From assembly GCA_012270975.1 (NCBI GenBank), contig JAAXHH010000141.1:248335-312334 (forward strand): 64,000 nt of DNA. Direction: 5' to 3'. This document shows, in pieces, positions 7,479 through 15,988 of the stretch (positions are counted from its first letter, which is position 1; the number at the start of each line of letters is the position of its first letter). The translations under genes and the position numbers were made by a program. The DNA comes from Candidatus Latescibacterota bacterium (lineage in GTDB: Bacteria > JAAXHH01). Below the pieces are notes generated by a model. The model ran no database searches. It was not told the DNA's origin and saw nothing but the letters and a program-made list of their open reading frames with translations.

Positions 7479-9203
7479 ATGAAGACACTTGTTGTCGCGC
7501 TTATGAGCGGGGCGATCGCCACTGGATGCGGATCTTCAACGGAAGGCGAATCCCCGCCACAATCCTCCATAGCGGACGAGTACGTCCTCCGCGCCGACGC
7601 GCTGGCCGAGGATCGTACGCCCTCCGAGCCCGATCCCGCGAGCTACGGGATGGATCCGGAGACCGGCCGGTTCGTCTACCCCGCGGCCACGCCCCATCAG
7701 CATGAGTCCAAACCCTTCGAAGGCCAACTGGACTACTGGGATCCGGACGAGTACGCAAAGGACATGACCGTCGAGGCCTACTACCCGATTACGGTCGAAC
7801 CCTTCCATACCTGGCAGAACATCGTCGATTTCGATGGCCGACGGTACATGTACCAGTACGTAAGGCGCGCCTTGAAAATCTACGATATCACCGATCCGAA
7901 GGATCTGAAGATCGTCCACGAGAAGGGTAGCACGTGGACCGGAGACGGGCCTGGCGAAGAGGTCAATCCCTATGACGAAGGCGACATGTTCGGCGCCGCG
8001 TCCATCCAGTGGAACGAAGATCGGGGCAAGTACATCATGGTGCAGGCCTTCGAGATCCGGCGCTTCGGCGTGCTGAGCGATAAGCGAACGGAACCCGACA
8101 ACGTAAAAGCCATTCGAAATGCCAATCATCTCAAGGGGTTCAAGGTATACGGGATGAACGGGCCCCTGCCGGAAGACTGGATCCTGCTCGCCGAGCGAAC
8201 CACCGACTACGAGCACCCCGACGCGCCGATCGGCGAGCAACAGGGCTCCGGCGTGCGGGACATCCCGGCCTGGCACGGCGGCAGGTACATGTTCGTCGCC
8301 GCGGCGCCCAGTGCGGAATACGCGCTTACCGAATACCCGAGCGACCTGTACTCGGCCGGCTACCAGGCCTGGGACATGACCGACCCGGCCGATCCCGTGT
8401 TTCTCAGCCAGTTCAACGTGCCGGGCCAGAAACTGGGCGATCCGGCCGACGAGGCCGCCTACCGGGCCAATCCCCGCGCGGGCAACCGGACCTCATGGTT
8501 CGGCGCACGCATGTCGATCTTCATGGCCAGACCGGTGGAGGATGGCGGGAGGTACGGTTATGCCGCCATGGGCGGCCTGGGGTTCTACGTGCTGGACATC
8601 TCGGACCCGACCGATATCAAGGCGCGGGGTCACCTCAACTTCCCGCCTAGCGTCGCGGGCACGGAAGGGGATTACATCAATGTGACGCAGGTGGAGAGGA
8701 CCGGCGTGGTCTACTTTTCCGGTTATCCGCTGAACGAAGATGGCTGGGAACCCTACAAGGACATCTTCATGATCGATGTGAATGATCCCGACAACCCCAG
8801 GCTGCTCGGCACGCTGCCCAGGCCGGTGCCGCCCGCGGATGCGCCTTTCACGGATTTTGTGCAGCGGCGCGGGAGTTTCGGGCCGAAACGAAGCGGCTAT
8901 TACCACCAACCCGGAACGCCGAAAGAGGACATCCTTCTCTATGCCTTCTACAACGCCGGCGTGCAGGTATTCGATGTCTCCGACCTATCCGATCCGAAGA
9001 TTACCGCCTACTTCGTACCGAAATTCGACCCGTCCCGCACCCCGGGATACGCGTTGGGCAACCTGACCCACGGCATTTACGTCGAATACGACCGCAACCT
9101 GGTCTGGCTGTTCGCCAATCACGGATTCTACTGCCTGTCCACCCCCGTGCTGGGCGAACCGCGTCTCGGTCCACCCGAGACGCCCTGGCCAAGCAGGGAA
9201 TAG
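7479..9203 (+). CDS. LVIVD-repeat beta-propeller lipoprotein
   Basis: 574 residues from ATG 7479, chosen because it gives a textbook lipoprotein signal MKTLVVALMSGAIATGC; an in-frame ATG at 7413 would place 22 residues in front of that signal. The body contains at least five LVIVD-type blades of the form (V/A)xxxDIxDPxDPxxxxxF, for example IYDITDPKDLKIV, AWDMTDPADPVFLSQF, VLDISDPTDIKARG, MIDVNDPDNPRLLG and VFDVSDLSDPKITAYF. Such propellers are extracytoplasmic and usually bind partners rather than catalyse. Its neighbours (FAH protein, PQQ dehydrogenase) suggest a role in a periplasmic oxidation pathway, which is inference only. Confidence 0.82.
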   Translation: MKTLVVALMSGAIATGCGSSTEGESPPQSSIADEYVLRADALAEDRTPSEPDPASYGMDPETGRFVYPAATPHQHESKPFEGQLDYWDPDEYAKDMTVEAYYPITVEPFHTWQNIVDFDGRRYMYQYVRRALKIYDITDPKDLKIVHEKGSTWTGDGPGEEVNPYDEGDMFGAASIQWNEDRGKYIMVQAFEIRRFGVLSDKRTEPDNVKAIRNANHLKGFKVYGMNGPLPEDWILLAERTTDYEHPDAPIGEQQGSGVRDIPAWHGGRYMFVAAAPSAEYALTEYPSDLYSAGYQAWDMTDPADPVFLSQFNVPGQKLGDPADEAAYRANPRAGNRTSWFGARMSIFMARPVEDGGRYGYAAMGGLGFYVLDISDPTDIKARGHLNFPPSVAGTEGDYINVTQVERTGVVYFSGYPLNEDGWEPYKDIFMIDVNDPDNPRLLGTLPRPVPPADAPFTDFVQRRGSFGPKRSGYYHQPGTPKEDILLYAFYNAGVQVFDVSDLSDPKITAYFVPKFDPSRTPGYALGNLTHGIYVEYDRNLVWLFANHGFYCLSTPVLGEPRLGPPETPWPSRE

Positions 9204-9481
9204 GCCATGATCAATGTCCGCCAGGAAACCCCCACCCGACGGTCACGCCGCTCATGTAGGTTCTGCCAGGCGACTCCTTTTATAAAGGGCTTTACATCAA
9301 TAATACGAGACGCTACATTCGTCAGATATTTGCGAAATTTGTCAATACCAGACCGCCTGTTTTGTATACAGGGAATACGGGCTCGAATCCTTACCTCGGT
9401 CCCTAACATCTCTGTATCTAAACGATTTCGTACATGCAATTCGCAGTATCACTCAACCCGCATCATGGGAGGCAGCGTGTG
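9204..9481. other. AT-richer intergenic region upstream of the PQQ dehydrogenase
   Basis: 278 bases, visibly lower in GC than its surroundings. It contains two small inverted repeats, CCTTT-TAT-AAAGG near 9276 and CCTGT-N7-ACAGG near 9355. A 91-codon open frame crosses it but shows no family features. It probably carries the promoter and leader of the dehydrogenase; no confident -35/-10 pair was found. Confidence 0.4.
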
Positions 9482-11488
9482 ATGAGTCGATTTTCCATTT
9501 TGTTTCGGTGGACGCCGCCGACGATCGTGCTCGCCCTGGCGATCACGGTATTAGCATCCTGCGAACCTGCCGCACAAAGGGCGCCGGGCAAGATCATACC
9601 GGTGGAACAGCCCGATTCCGAATGGCGCATGCTGGGCCGCGACCTGGCCTACACGCGCTATTCCCCGCTGGACCAGATCAATGCGGATAACGTGGGCCGC
9701 CTCGAGGTCGCCTGGCGATGGAAGCAGGACAACTACGGCCCCCGTCCCGAGTACTACGCCCAGCCGGTGCCCATCTACGTCGGCGGCATGCTGTATTCCA
9801 CGGCGGGTACGCGGCGCAGCGCCATGGCCATCGAGCCTGAAACCGGCGAGACGATGTGGACCTACCGCCCGGTGGAGGACGAAGAACGCTGGGCAACGGC
9901 TCCGCGGCGAAATTCCGGGCGCGGCGTCTCGTTCTGGACCGACGGGCAGGGCGACAACCGGGTCATCCTGATCACCCGGGGCTTCTACCTGGTGGCCCTC
10001 GACGCCCAAACGGGCATCCCGGTGGCCGAGTTCGGCAATAACGGCGTAGTCGACATGATGGCGGGTTGGCGCAACTCGGAAAACGTCACGCCCGTCGGCA
10101 ACCTGGCCAACACCTCTCCTGCGACGGTCGTGGGGGACATCATCCTCGTTCCGCCGGCCCTCGCCGCGGGATTCCGGCCCAGGTCGATGACCAACTCGCC
10201 GGGAGACGTCGTGGCCTACGACGCCCGCACCGGCGCGATCCTCTGGAAGTTCAAGGTCATTCCGGACGAAGGCGAGGATGGCTCCGAGACCTGGGAGCAG
10301 AATTCGAGGTCTTATACCGGCAACGCCGGCGTATGGACCTCCATCTCCGCCGATACCGAACTGGGCTATGCCTATCTGCCCATCGAAGCGCCTACGAACG
10401 ATTATTACGGTGGGCATCGCCTGGGTGACAACTTGTACGCGAACAGCCTGGTGGCCGTGGACTACACGACGGGCGAAAAGATCTGGCATTTCCAGATCGT
10501 CCATCACGATATCTGGGATTATGACAATCCCGCCGCACCGATCCTGGCCGACGTGACGATCGACGGCGAACCGCGCAAAATCGTGATACAGAACACCAAG
10601 CAAGGGTATTCCTACGTCTTCGACCGGGTGACCGGCGAACCCATCTGGGACATGCCCGAGACAGACGTCCCCGCGTCGGACGTACCGGGCGACCGGGCTT
10701 CGCCCACGCAGCCGATTCCCGTGAAGCCTGCCCCCTGGGAACACCAGGGCATCAGCCAGGACGACCTGGTGGACTTCACCCCGGCGGTACGCCAGGAGGC
10801 GATCAACCTGATGGCCAACCACCGGTACGGGCCGCTTTACCAGCCTCCATCGCTCGCGGAAGCGCCGGACGGTACCATCGGTACGATCCAGATTCCCGGC
10901 GCGAACGGCGGGGTCAACTGGAATATGACCTGTCTCGACCCGGTTTCCGGCGTGAATTTCATCCCCTCCAACACCAGTATATCGAAGCTGGCGCTGCGTG
11001 CACCGGATCCCGAAGAATCGGACATGGACTACTTCTCGGCCGGCCTGAGAGCGCCGCGTGTCTTCGGCGAGATCCCGCTGGTCAGGCCGCCATGGGGACG
11101 GATCACCGCGGTCGACATGAACACGGGCGATCACGTCTGGATGGCGCCTAACGGCGATACGCCGCAGGCCATCAAGGACCTTCCGCAGCTCGCGGGCGTC
11201 GATCTGCCTCGGACCGGCAAGGCCACCCGTATCGGTTCCCTGGTGACGAGCACGCTGCTCTTCGCTGGCGAGGGATTCGGAGGAGATCCTTATCTCCACG
11301 CCTACGATAAGGCGACGGGTGAAGTCGTCGCGTCGATCGAACTGCCGGCGGCCCAGAGCGGCATGCCCATGACCTACATGCACAATGACGTGCAATACCT
11401 CATCATGACCGTCGGCGCCAGTGGCCATGCCGCCGAACTGGTCGCATTGAAACTGGGTGAGGAACCCGCAGCCGAGGAAGGCGAATAG
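9482..11488 (+). CDS. PQQ-dependent (quinoprotein) alcohol/sugar dehydrogenase, lipoprotein-type signal
   Basis: 668 residues from ATG 9482, with GGGAGG at 9467-9472 at good spacing. Signal LALAITVLASC has a lipobox, so the enzyme is probably membrane-anchored in the periplasm. It is an eight-bladed quinoprotein dehydrogenase: EWRMLGRDLAYTRYSPLDQI, the tryptophan-docking repeats (EPETGETMWTYRP, DARTGAILWKFK, YTTGEKIWHFQ), and the HHDIWDYDNPAAPIL motif near the PQQ and metal site. It oxidises alcohols or sugars and passes electrons to quinone or a cytochrome c; the one-heme cytochrome at 14493 is a possible acceptor. The 278 bases upstream are AT-richer and non-coding, with small hairpins. Confidence 0.9.
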   Translation: MSRFSILFRWTPPTIVLALAITVLASCEPAAQRAPGKIIPVEQPDSEWRMLGRDLAYTRYSPLDQINADNVGRLEVAWRWKQDNYGPRPEYYAQPVPIYVGGMLYSTAGTRRSAMAIEPETGETMWTYRPVEDEERWATAPRRNSGRGVSFWTDGQGDNRVILITRGFYLVALDAQTGIPVAEFGNNGVVDMMAGWRNSENVTPVGNLANTSPATVVGDIILVPPALAAGFRPRSMTNSPGDVVAYDARTGAILWKFKVIPDEGEDGSETWEQNSRSYTGNAGVWTSISADTELGYAYLPIEAPTNDYYGGHRLGDNLYANSLVAVDYTTGEKIWHFQIVHHDIWDYDNPAAPILADVTIDGEPRKIVIQNTKQGYSYVFDRVTGEPIWDMPETDVPASDVPGDRASPTQPIPVKPAPWEHQGISQDDLVDFTPAVRQEAINLMANHRYGPLYQPPSLAEAPDGTIGTIQIPGANGGVNWNMTCLDPVSGVNFIPSNTSISKLALRAPDPEESDMDYFSAGLRAPRVFGEIPLVRPPWGRITAVDMNTGDHVWMAPNGDTPQAIKDLPQLAGVDLPRTGKATRIGSLVTSTLLFAGEGFGGDPYLHAYDKATGEVVASIELPAAQSGMPMTYMHNDVQYLIMTVGASGHAAELVALKLGEEPAAEEGE

Positions 11489-11538
11489 CCGGCGGGACCA
11501 AGTCAGCCGAAGTTTGCGATTAAAACAGGAGATTCGTA

Positions 11539-12165
11539 ATGAAACGCTACATCTGGAGCCTGGCGGCCGCCGCCCTGATCGCGGCCTGCATGCAGGGCAC
11601 GGCCGCCGCGCAGGACAATATGCTGACCGAAGCGGAACAGGAGGCAGGCTGGAAGTTGCTGTTCGACGGCCAGACCCTACTGGGCTGGACCCACCGCGGC
11701 GGTACCGCCATTTGGGCGGTGAAAGACGGTATGCTCACCGGGGAAGCGACGGGTGGCCCCGGGTACATCGGGTCCTACGACGAATTCACGAACTTTGAAT
11801 TGAGCGTGCAATTCAACCAGGACGCCGGCCACAACAGCGGTGTCTTCGTACGCGGGCCGCGCGATACCGGGGCGAGGGTGAACCAGTATTCCTTCTACGA
11901 GATCAATATCGCGGATACCCACGGCTCGGGCTACACCACCGGCAGCATCGTGGCGTTGGCCAAGTACGAACCGCCGCCGAAGACCGAGGGCCAATGGAAC
12001 ACCATGGTCATCACCGCCGACGGACGTGACATTACGGTTACGCTGAACGGGGAAGAAGCCGTCAAGATCCAGGATTCCTCCCACTACAGCGGCGTCGTCG
12101 TGCTGCAGGCCTTCGGCCAGGGCAAAATCCGGTTCAAGAACGTCAAGATTCGTTCATTGGATTAG
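11539..12165 (+). CDS. DUF1080 (3-keto-disaccharide hydrolase) family exported protein
   Basis: 208 residues with an N-terminal export signal (MKRYIWSLAAAALIAAC, cleaved at AAC as a lipoprotein or at AAAQ). ATG 11539 follows AGGAG. The mature part is a concanavalin-like jelly roll typical of DUF1080: GWKLLFDGQTLLGWTHRGG, WAVKDGMLTG, a FELSVQFNQDAGHNSGVFVRGP strand set and a C-terminal GKIRFKNVKIR. Family members include hydrolases or lyases of 3-keto-glycosides. It follows the PQQ dehydrogenase by 50 bases, which would fit oxidation of a sugar followed by hydrolysis; substrate unknown. Confidence 0.88.
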   Translation: MKRYIWSLAAAALIAACMQGTAAAQDNMLTEAEQEAGWKLLFDGQTLLGWTHRGGTAIWAVKDGMLTGEATGGPGYIGSYDEFTNFELSVQFNQDAGHNSGVFVRGPRDTGARVNQYSFYEINIADTHGSGYTTGSIVALAKYEPPPKTEGQWNTMVITADGRDITVTLNGEEAVKIQDSSHYSGVVVLQAFGQGKIRFKNVKIRSLD

Positions 12166-12219
12166 TGAACACCGCGGGGCGGGCCCGTCGTCCGCCCCGC
12201 CACATCGATTCGGTACTCG

Positions 12220-14427
12220 ATGAAAACGATTCTCCCAGCCTGCGGCGTCCTGTTTCTGCATCTGTTACTGCATCCGCTTCCCACCCACGCCTGGCAGCAG
12301 TCCACTCTGGACACCACCGACGTTGCTGTAGATCACGTCCTTCAACCCATTGAAGTCACCGCAACCCGCTACATCCGGGATATCCTCGACATACCCTATG
12401 CCGTGGACCGTGTGGACCGGGACGAGATCCAGCGCGCTGAACCCGGGCTGTCCCTGGAGGAGAGCGTCCGTGGACTTCCGGGCATCATCGTAAACAACCG
12501 GAACAACGTTTCCCAGGGCGACCGGATCAGCATCCGTGGCCTGGGCAGCCGGGCGTCCTTCGGCGTGCGCGGGGTGAAGCTGGTGCTGGACGGCATTCCG
12601 CTGACCATGGCCGACGGCCAGTCCCAACTCAACAACCTCGATCTCACCTCGGCGGGGCAGATCGAAGTATTGCGCGGTCCCAGTTCGTCGCTTTACGGCA
12701 ACGCGGCAGGCGGCGTCATCCAGATACGCACCGAAGATGCCCCGGAACGGCCGCTCGAAGTCACCCCCCGCTTCATCACCGGTTCCCATGGCCTGCGGCG
12801 CATGCAGGGCAAGGCGGCCGGCACCGCGGGCGGCAGCCGTTTTCTCGTCAATTTCAATACACTCTGGTTCGACGGTTTCCGCGACCATGCCTTCGCGCGT
12901 TCGACCGGCATCAATTCGGTCGGGAAACGGAGAATCGACGATACCTGGACCGTCACGGCAGTAGCCAATTACTACAATGCCCCCTACCAGTACAACCCGA
13001 GCTCTCTCGACAAGGCCACCGCCGAGTCGGACCCCGCCAGCGCGAGGTCTTTCGTCCAGCGGCAGGGCGCGTCCAAGGAGGTCAGACAGTTCCAGGGCGG
13101 CCTGTCCCTTCGTTACGAGGCGCCCGGGGCCGAGGGGGAGATCACGGTGTTCGGCATGGGACGCACGCTGTTCAACCCCATACCGGGCCGGATCATCGAC
13201 CTGGACCGTAAGGCCGGGGGAATCCGGGGAGTGTACAGCCGCGAGGGCGGGATCGGAAACGGCGGATACCGGATGACGGCCGGATTAGACCTGGAGATAC
13301 AGCGCGACGAACGGCGCGAATACGGCAATGGCGGCATTCCGGGAGACCTCGTGGGCACGCTGGACGACGCCCGTGTCTTCGACGAAGTCTCCCGCGGCGA
13401 CAAACGGCTGGACCAGGAGGAAGGCGTCGACGGTTTCGGCCCCTTCTTGGAGCTGGAATGGTCACCTGTTCCCGATGTTTCCGTCACTGCCGGCGGGCGG
13501 TACGACCGGTTCCGGTACGAGGCGACGGACCGGTTCCTGAGTGACCGGACCGACGATTCGGGTACGCGGAACATGGCGCAGTTCAGCCCCCACCTGGGCG
13601 TGGCCTTCCGGCCTGCCCCGCTCACGGCGGTGTACGGTAATTTCTCCACCGCCTTCCAGACGCCGACCACCACGGAACTGAGCAACCAGCCCACGCAGGC
13701 CGGCGGTTTCAACCCGGATCTCGAGCCCGAACGAATCCGCGGCTTCGAGGCGGGGGTTAAGGGATTCCTGCCCGATGCCGGTCTGGCCTATGACGCGGCC
13801 CTCTTCGCCTTCGGCATACGCAATATGCTCGTGCCCTTCCAGATCGACAATCCGGAGACGGACGAGGTCTTTTTCCGTAACGCGGGCAAAACTCGGAACC
13901 GGGGCATCGAACTGAAGCTGACCTGGTCTCCCCTGCCCCCGGTCAACCTGGCCATGGCCTACACGGGCATGCAATTCAGGTTCGACGACTTCGAAGTCGA
14001 GCGGGAGGTCGATGGAAGCACCTCGCGCTTCCAGTTGTCGGACAACGAAGTGCCCGGCGTGCCGTCCCACCACCTGTTCGCCGGATTCACCTACACCCAC
14101 CCGGGAAACGGCGCGTTCGTGGAATTGAACGCGCAGTGGACGGCGGAGTACTTCGCCAACGATTTCAACGGGCCCGCTCCGGGGAGCGGGAAGCCCGTGT
14201 CCGACTTCGTCAACGACAGCTACGGCGTCGTTGATGTGCGCGCGGGAATCACCTATAATGGAGAGATGGTCGGCGGCGTCCTCTTCGCCGGAGTCAACAA
14301 CCTGTTCGATACGCGTTATAATGGTTCCATCGTCCCCAACGCCTTCGGGGACCGCTTCTTCGAGCCGGCCGCGGGCCGGACGTGGTACGTGGGAATCGGC
14401 CTTCCGATCGGAACGGATTCGAGATGA
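12220..14427 (+). CDS. TonB-dependent outer-membrane receptor
   Basis: 735 residues with signal peptide (MKTILPACGVLFLHLLLHP...THA). Residues about 45-165 form the plug domain: EVTATRYIRDILDIPYAVDRVDRDEI, the LEESVRGLPGIIV box and VLRGPSSSLYGNAAGGVIQIRT. The remainder is a 22-strand barrel with the expected NPDLEPERIRGFEAGVKG motif and a C-terminal aromatic strand (GRTWYVGIGLPIG). Lengths of plug and barrel look complete. It imports a scarce ligand with energy from TonB-ExbBD. Its position after the PQQ dehydrogenase and DUF1080 genes suggests the ligand feeds those enzymes, but a siderophore or vitamin cannot be excluded. Confidence 0.92.
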   Translation: MKTILPACGVLFLHLLLHPLPTHAWQQSTLDTTDVAVDHVLQPIEVTATRYIRDILDIPYAVDRVDRDEIQRAEPGLSLEESVRGLPGIIVNNRNNVSQGDRISIRGLGSRASFGVRGVKLVLDGIPLTMADGQSQLNNLDLTSAGQIEVLRGPSSSLYGNAAGGVIQIRTEDAPERPLEVTPRFITGSHGLRRMQGKAAGTAGGSRFLVNFNTLWFDGFRDHAFARSTGINSVGKRRIDDTWTVTAVANYYNAPYQYNPSSLDKATAESDPASARSFVQRQGASKEVRQFQGGLSLRYEAPGAEGEITVFGMGRTLFNPIPGRIIDLDRKAGGIRGVYSREGGIGNGGYRMTAGLDLEIQRDERREYGNGGIPGDLVGTLDDARVFDEVSRGDKRLDQEEGVDGFGPFLELEWSPVPDVSVTAGGRYDRFRYEATDRFLSDRTDDSGTRNMAQFSPHLGVAFRPAPLTAVYGNFSTAFQTPTTTELSNQPTQAGGFNPDLEPERIRGFEAGVKGFLPDAGLAYDAALFAFGIRNMLVPFQIDNPETDEVFFRNAGKTRNRGIELKLTWSPLPPVNLAMAYTGMQFRFDDFEVEREVDGSTSRFQLSDNEVPGVPSHHLFAGFTYTHPGNGAFVELNAQWTAEYFANDFNGPAPGSGKPVSDFVNDSYGVVDVRAGITYNGEMVGGVLFAGVNNLFDTRYNGSIVPNAFGDRFFEPAAGRTWYVGIGLPIGTDSR

Positions 14428-14466
14428 ACATCACGCCAACCCGGATGAGCCGTACCCGTTGAAGAC

Positions 14467-14492
14467 ACAGGAGTCGCACACAGGAGTCGCAC
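14467..14492 (+). repeat. Perfect tandem 13-bp duplication carrying a ribosome-binding site
   Basis: ACAGGAGTCGCAC occurs twice back to back (14467-14479 and 14480-14492), ending exactly at the ATG of the cytochrome gene at 14493. Each copy contains AGGAG, so the gene has two possible Shine-Dalgarno sites. Confidence 0.85.
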
Positions 14493-14885
14493 ATGAATAG
14501 GTTTATGCGCGTCCTTGGCCAGATCGCCTTCGTGATCGTCCTCGACGCCATCGTGATCGGCGTGATCTACTACGAAGCGGAACGATCGAAAGTCGCACTG
14601 GCCAATGCCCGGGCCGAGGCGGCCAAGCCCGTGGCGATGTTCGATCCCCGAACCGGACTGGAACTGAATCACCGGACCAGGCTGATCATGGGCGACGGCT
14701 ACCCCGTCGTGGAGCGGGAATGCGCGCAGTGCCATCCGACCCAGATCATCCGCTCGTACCGGGCGAACCGCGAGGAGTGGCTGGACGCCATCCGGTGGAT
14801 GCAGGCGGAGAAGGGCCTGAAGACATTCGACAGCAAGACCGAAGATACCATCCTGACCTATCTCGAAAACTACTACGGCAGATAG
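14493..14885 (+). CDS. Membrane-anchored one-heme cytochrome c-like protein
   Basis: 130 residues. One N-terminal transmembrane helix (IAFVIVLDAIVIGVIYY) would anchor it with the C-terminal domain in the periplasm. A single heme-attachment motif C-A-Q-C-H lies in the middle, followed by helical segments (REEWLDAIRWMQAEKGL, DTILTYLENYYG) as in small c-type cytochromes; the Met in WMQ is a candidate axial ligand. It could accept electrons from the PQQ dehydrogenase. The next gene starts 8 bases after its stop, so the conserved unknown protein and possibly the selenoprotein are in the same transcript. Confidence 0.8.
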   Translation: MNRFMRVLGQIAFVIVLDAIVIGVIYYEAERSKVALANARAEAAKPVAMFDPRTGLELNHRTRLIMGDGYPVVERECAQCHPTQIIRSYRANREEWLDAIRWMQAEKGLKTFDSKTEDTILTYLENYYGR

Positions 14886-14893
14886 CGGTTCCG

Positions 14894-15901
14894 ATGGCCC
14901 ACCAGGTCGAATCAGAAATCGATGCTATCGAGTACGCCCATGACCGGGGCTGGTCGGATGGCCTGCCCGTCGTGCCGCCCACCCGCGATCGCATCGACCG
15001 GATGCTGACCGCACACGGACTCGAGCCCGGCCGGGAAATCGGGCGGGTGCCCGAACGAAATCGAACCGTCACCGCGGAACTAGTCGCGGCCAACGCAGTG
15101 ATGGCCGGTTGCACCGACGCGCTTTTCCCCGTGGTCCTGGCCGCGGTGGAAGCCGTCCTGGACCCGGCATACAACATTGTCGGCCCCTCGGCCAGTACGG
15201 GGGGCGCCGCACCGCTGGTCATCGTACACGGTCCTGTCGTGGCAGAACTGGGTTTCAATGCGGAAACGGCGGTACTCGGCGCGGGCAACCGGTCCAATCT
15301 GACGCTGGGCAGGGCTCTGAACCTAGTGATCCGAAACGGTATCGGCAGCGTGCCCGGGGACCTGGACCGCGCGACGGTAGCCCATGCCGGACGCATCGCG
15401 TACTGCCTGCCGGAAGCGCGTTGCGCCGGCTGGCCGACCCTGGGCGAAGAACGGGGTGTTCCCGCGGACCGCGGCGCCGTAACGGTATTTGCCGCCGAAG
15501 CCCCCCATTCCGTGGCCGACCACGTGAACGACCAACCCGGAGGCCTGATCGACTCGTTCGCGCGTGTCGCCCGCACGACCAACTACGCCGGCGCCGCCAT
15601 CGTTTTCGTCATCTGCCCGGAACACCGGTCGGTCTTCGGCAGGGCCGGGTGGACGCGCGAGTCGATCCGAAGCGCGCTGTTCGAACGTACGGCGGCCACG
15701 GGACGCGAAATCCACGCAACGGGCCGGCACGACGATCTGGGACCCGACGAACGCATCACGCTGACGCCTGATCGGGAAGGCATTTGGATCGTCTTTGCGG
15801 GAGGCTCGGCGGGTGGTCATTCCGCCATCATCCCATCCTGGCTGGGCGCGGGCAGGGGGGTCGGATCGAGGCCCGTGACGCGCCTGGTCTCACTAATGTA
15901 A
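14894..15901 (+). CDS. Conserved protein of unknown function, probable partner of the UGSC selenoprotein
   Basis: 335 residues from ATG 14894; the frame is open further upstream but inside the cytochrome gene. Gly/Ala-rich alpha/beta protein without signal or membrane helices. Notable segments are DGLPVVPPTRDRIDRML near the N-terminus, VMAGCTDALFPVVLAAVEAVLD, IVGPSASTGGAAPLVIVHGP, VLGAGNRSNLTLGRALNLV and a C-terminal WIVFAGGSAGGHSAIIPSWL. Cys occurs in AGCTD, YCLPEARCAGW and VICPEH. I do not recognise an enzyme family. The selenoprotein starts 87 bases downstream on the same strand, so a two-component redox pair is plausible but unproven. Confidence 0.7.
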   Translation: MAHQVESEIDAIEYAHDRGWSDGLPVVPPTRDRIDRMLTAHGLEPGREIGRVPERNRTVTAELVAANAVMAGCTDALFPVVLAAVEAVLDPAYNIVGPSASTGGAAPLVIVHGPVVAELGFNAETAVLGAGNRSNLTLGRALNLVIRNGIGSVPGDLDRATVAHAGRIAYCLPEARCAGWPTLGEERGVPADRGAVTVFAAEAPHSVADHVNDQPGGLIDSFARVARTTNYAGAAIVFVICPEHRSVFGRAGWTRESIRSALFERTAATGREIHATGRHDDLGPDERITLTPDREGIWIVFAGGSAGGHSAIIPSWLGAGRGVGSRPVTRLVSLM

Positions 15902-15927
15902 CGACCGTATAACGACCGAATTCAAGC

Positions 15928-15959
15928 CGCCGATCCGACGATAAAACGCCGATCCGACG
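15928..15959 (+). repeat. Direct 13-bp repeat upstream of the selenoprotein gene
   Basis: CGCCGATCCGACG occurs at 15928-15940 and again at 15947-15959, a 19-base period. A shorter repeat ACGACCG occurs at 15901 and 15912. They fill most of the 87-base spacer before ATG 15989 and may be an operator or a duplication scar. Confidence 0.7.
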
Positions 15960-15988
15960 GCACCTCACAGGCTCCCGGAGCGTGGAAT

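Noticed and set aside
9207..9482. 91-codon ORF in the AT-rich intergenic region
   Set aside because: No family features, Arg-rich composition, no ribosome-binding site, and it overlaps the start of the PQQ dehydrogenase.
9551..11428. 625-codon antisense ORF within the PQQ dehydrogenase
   Set aside because: Shadow of a clear gene; His/Arg-rich composition without motifs.
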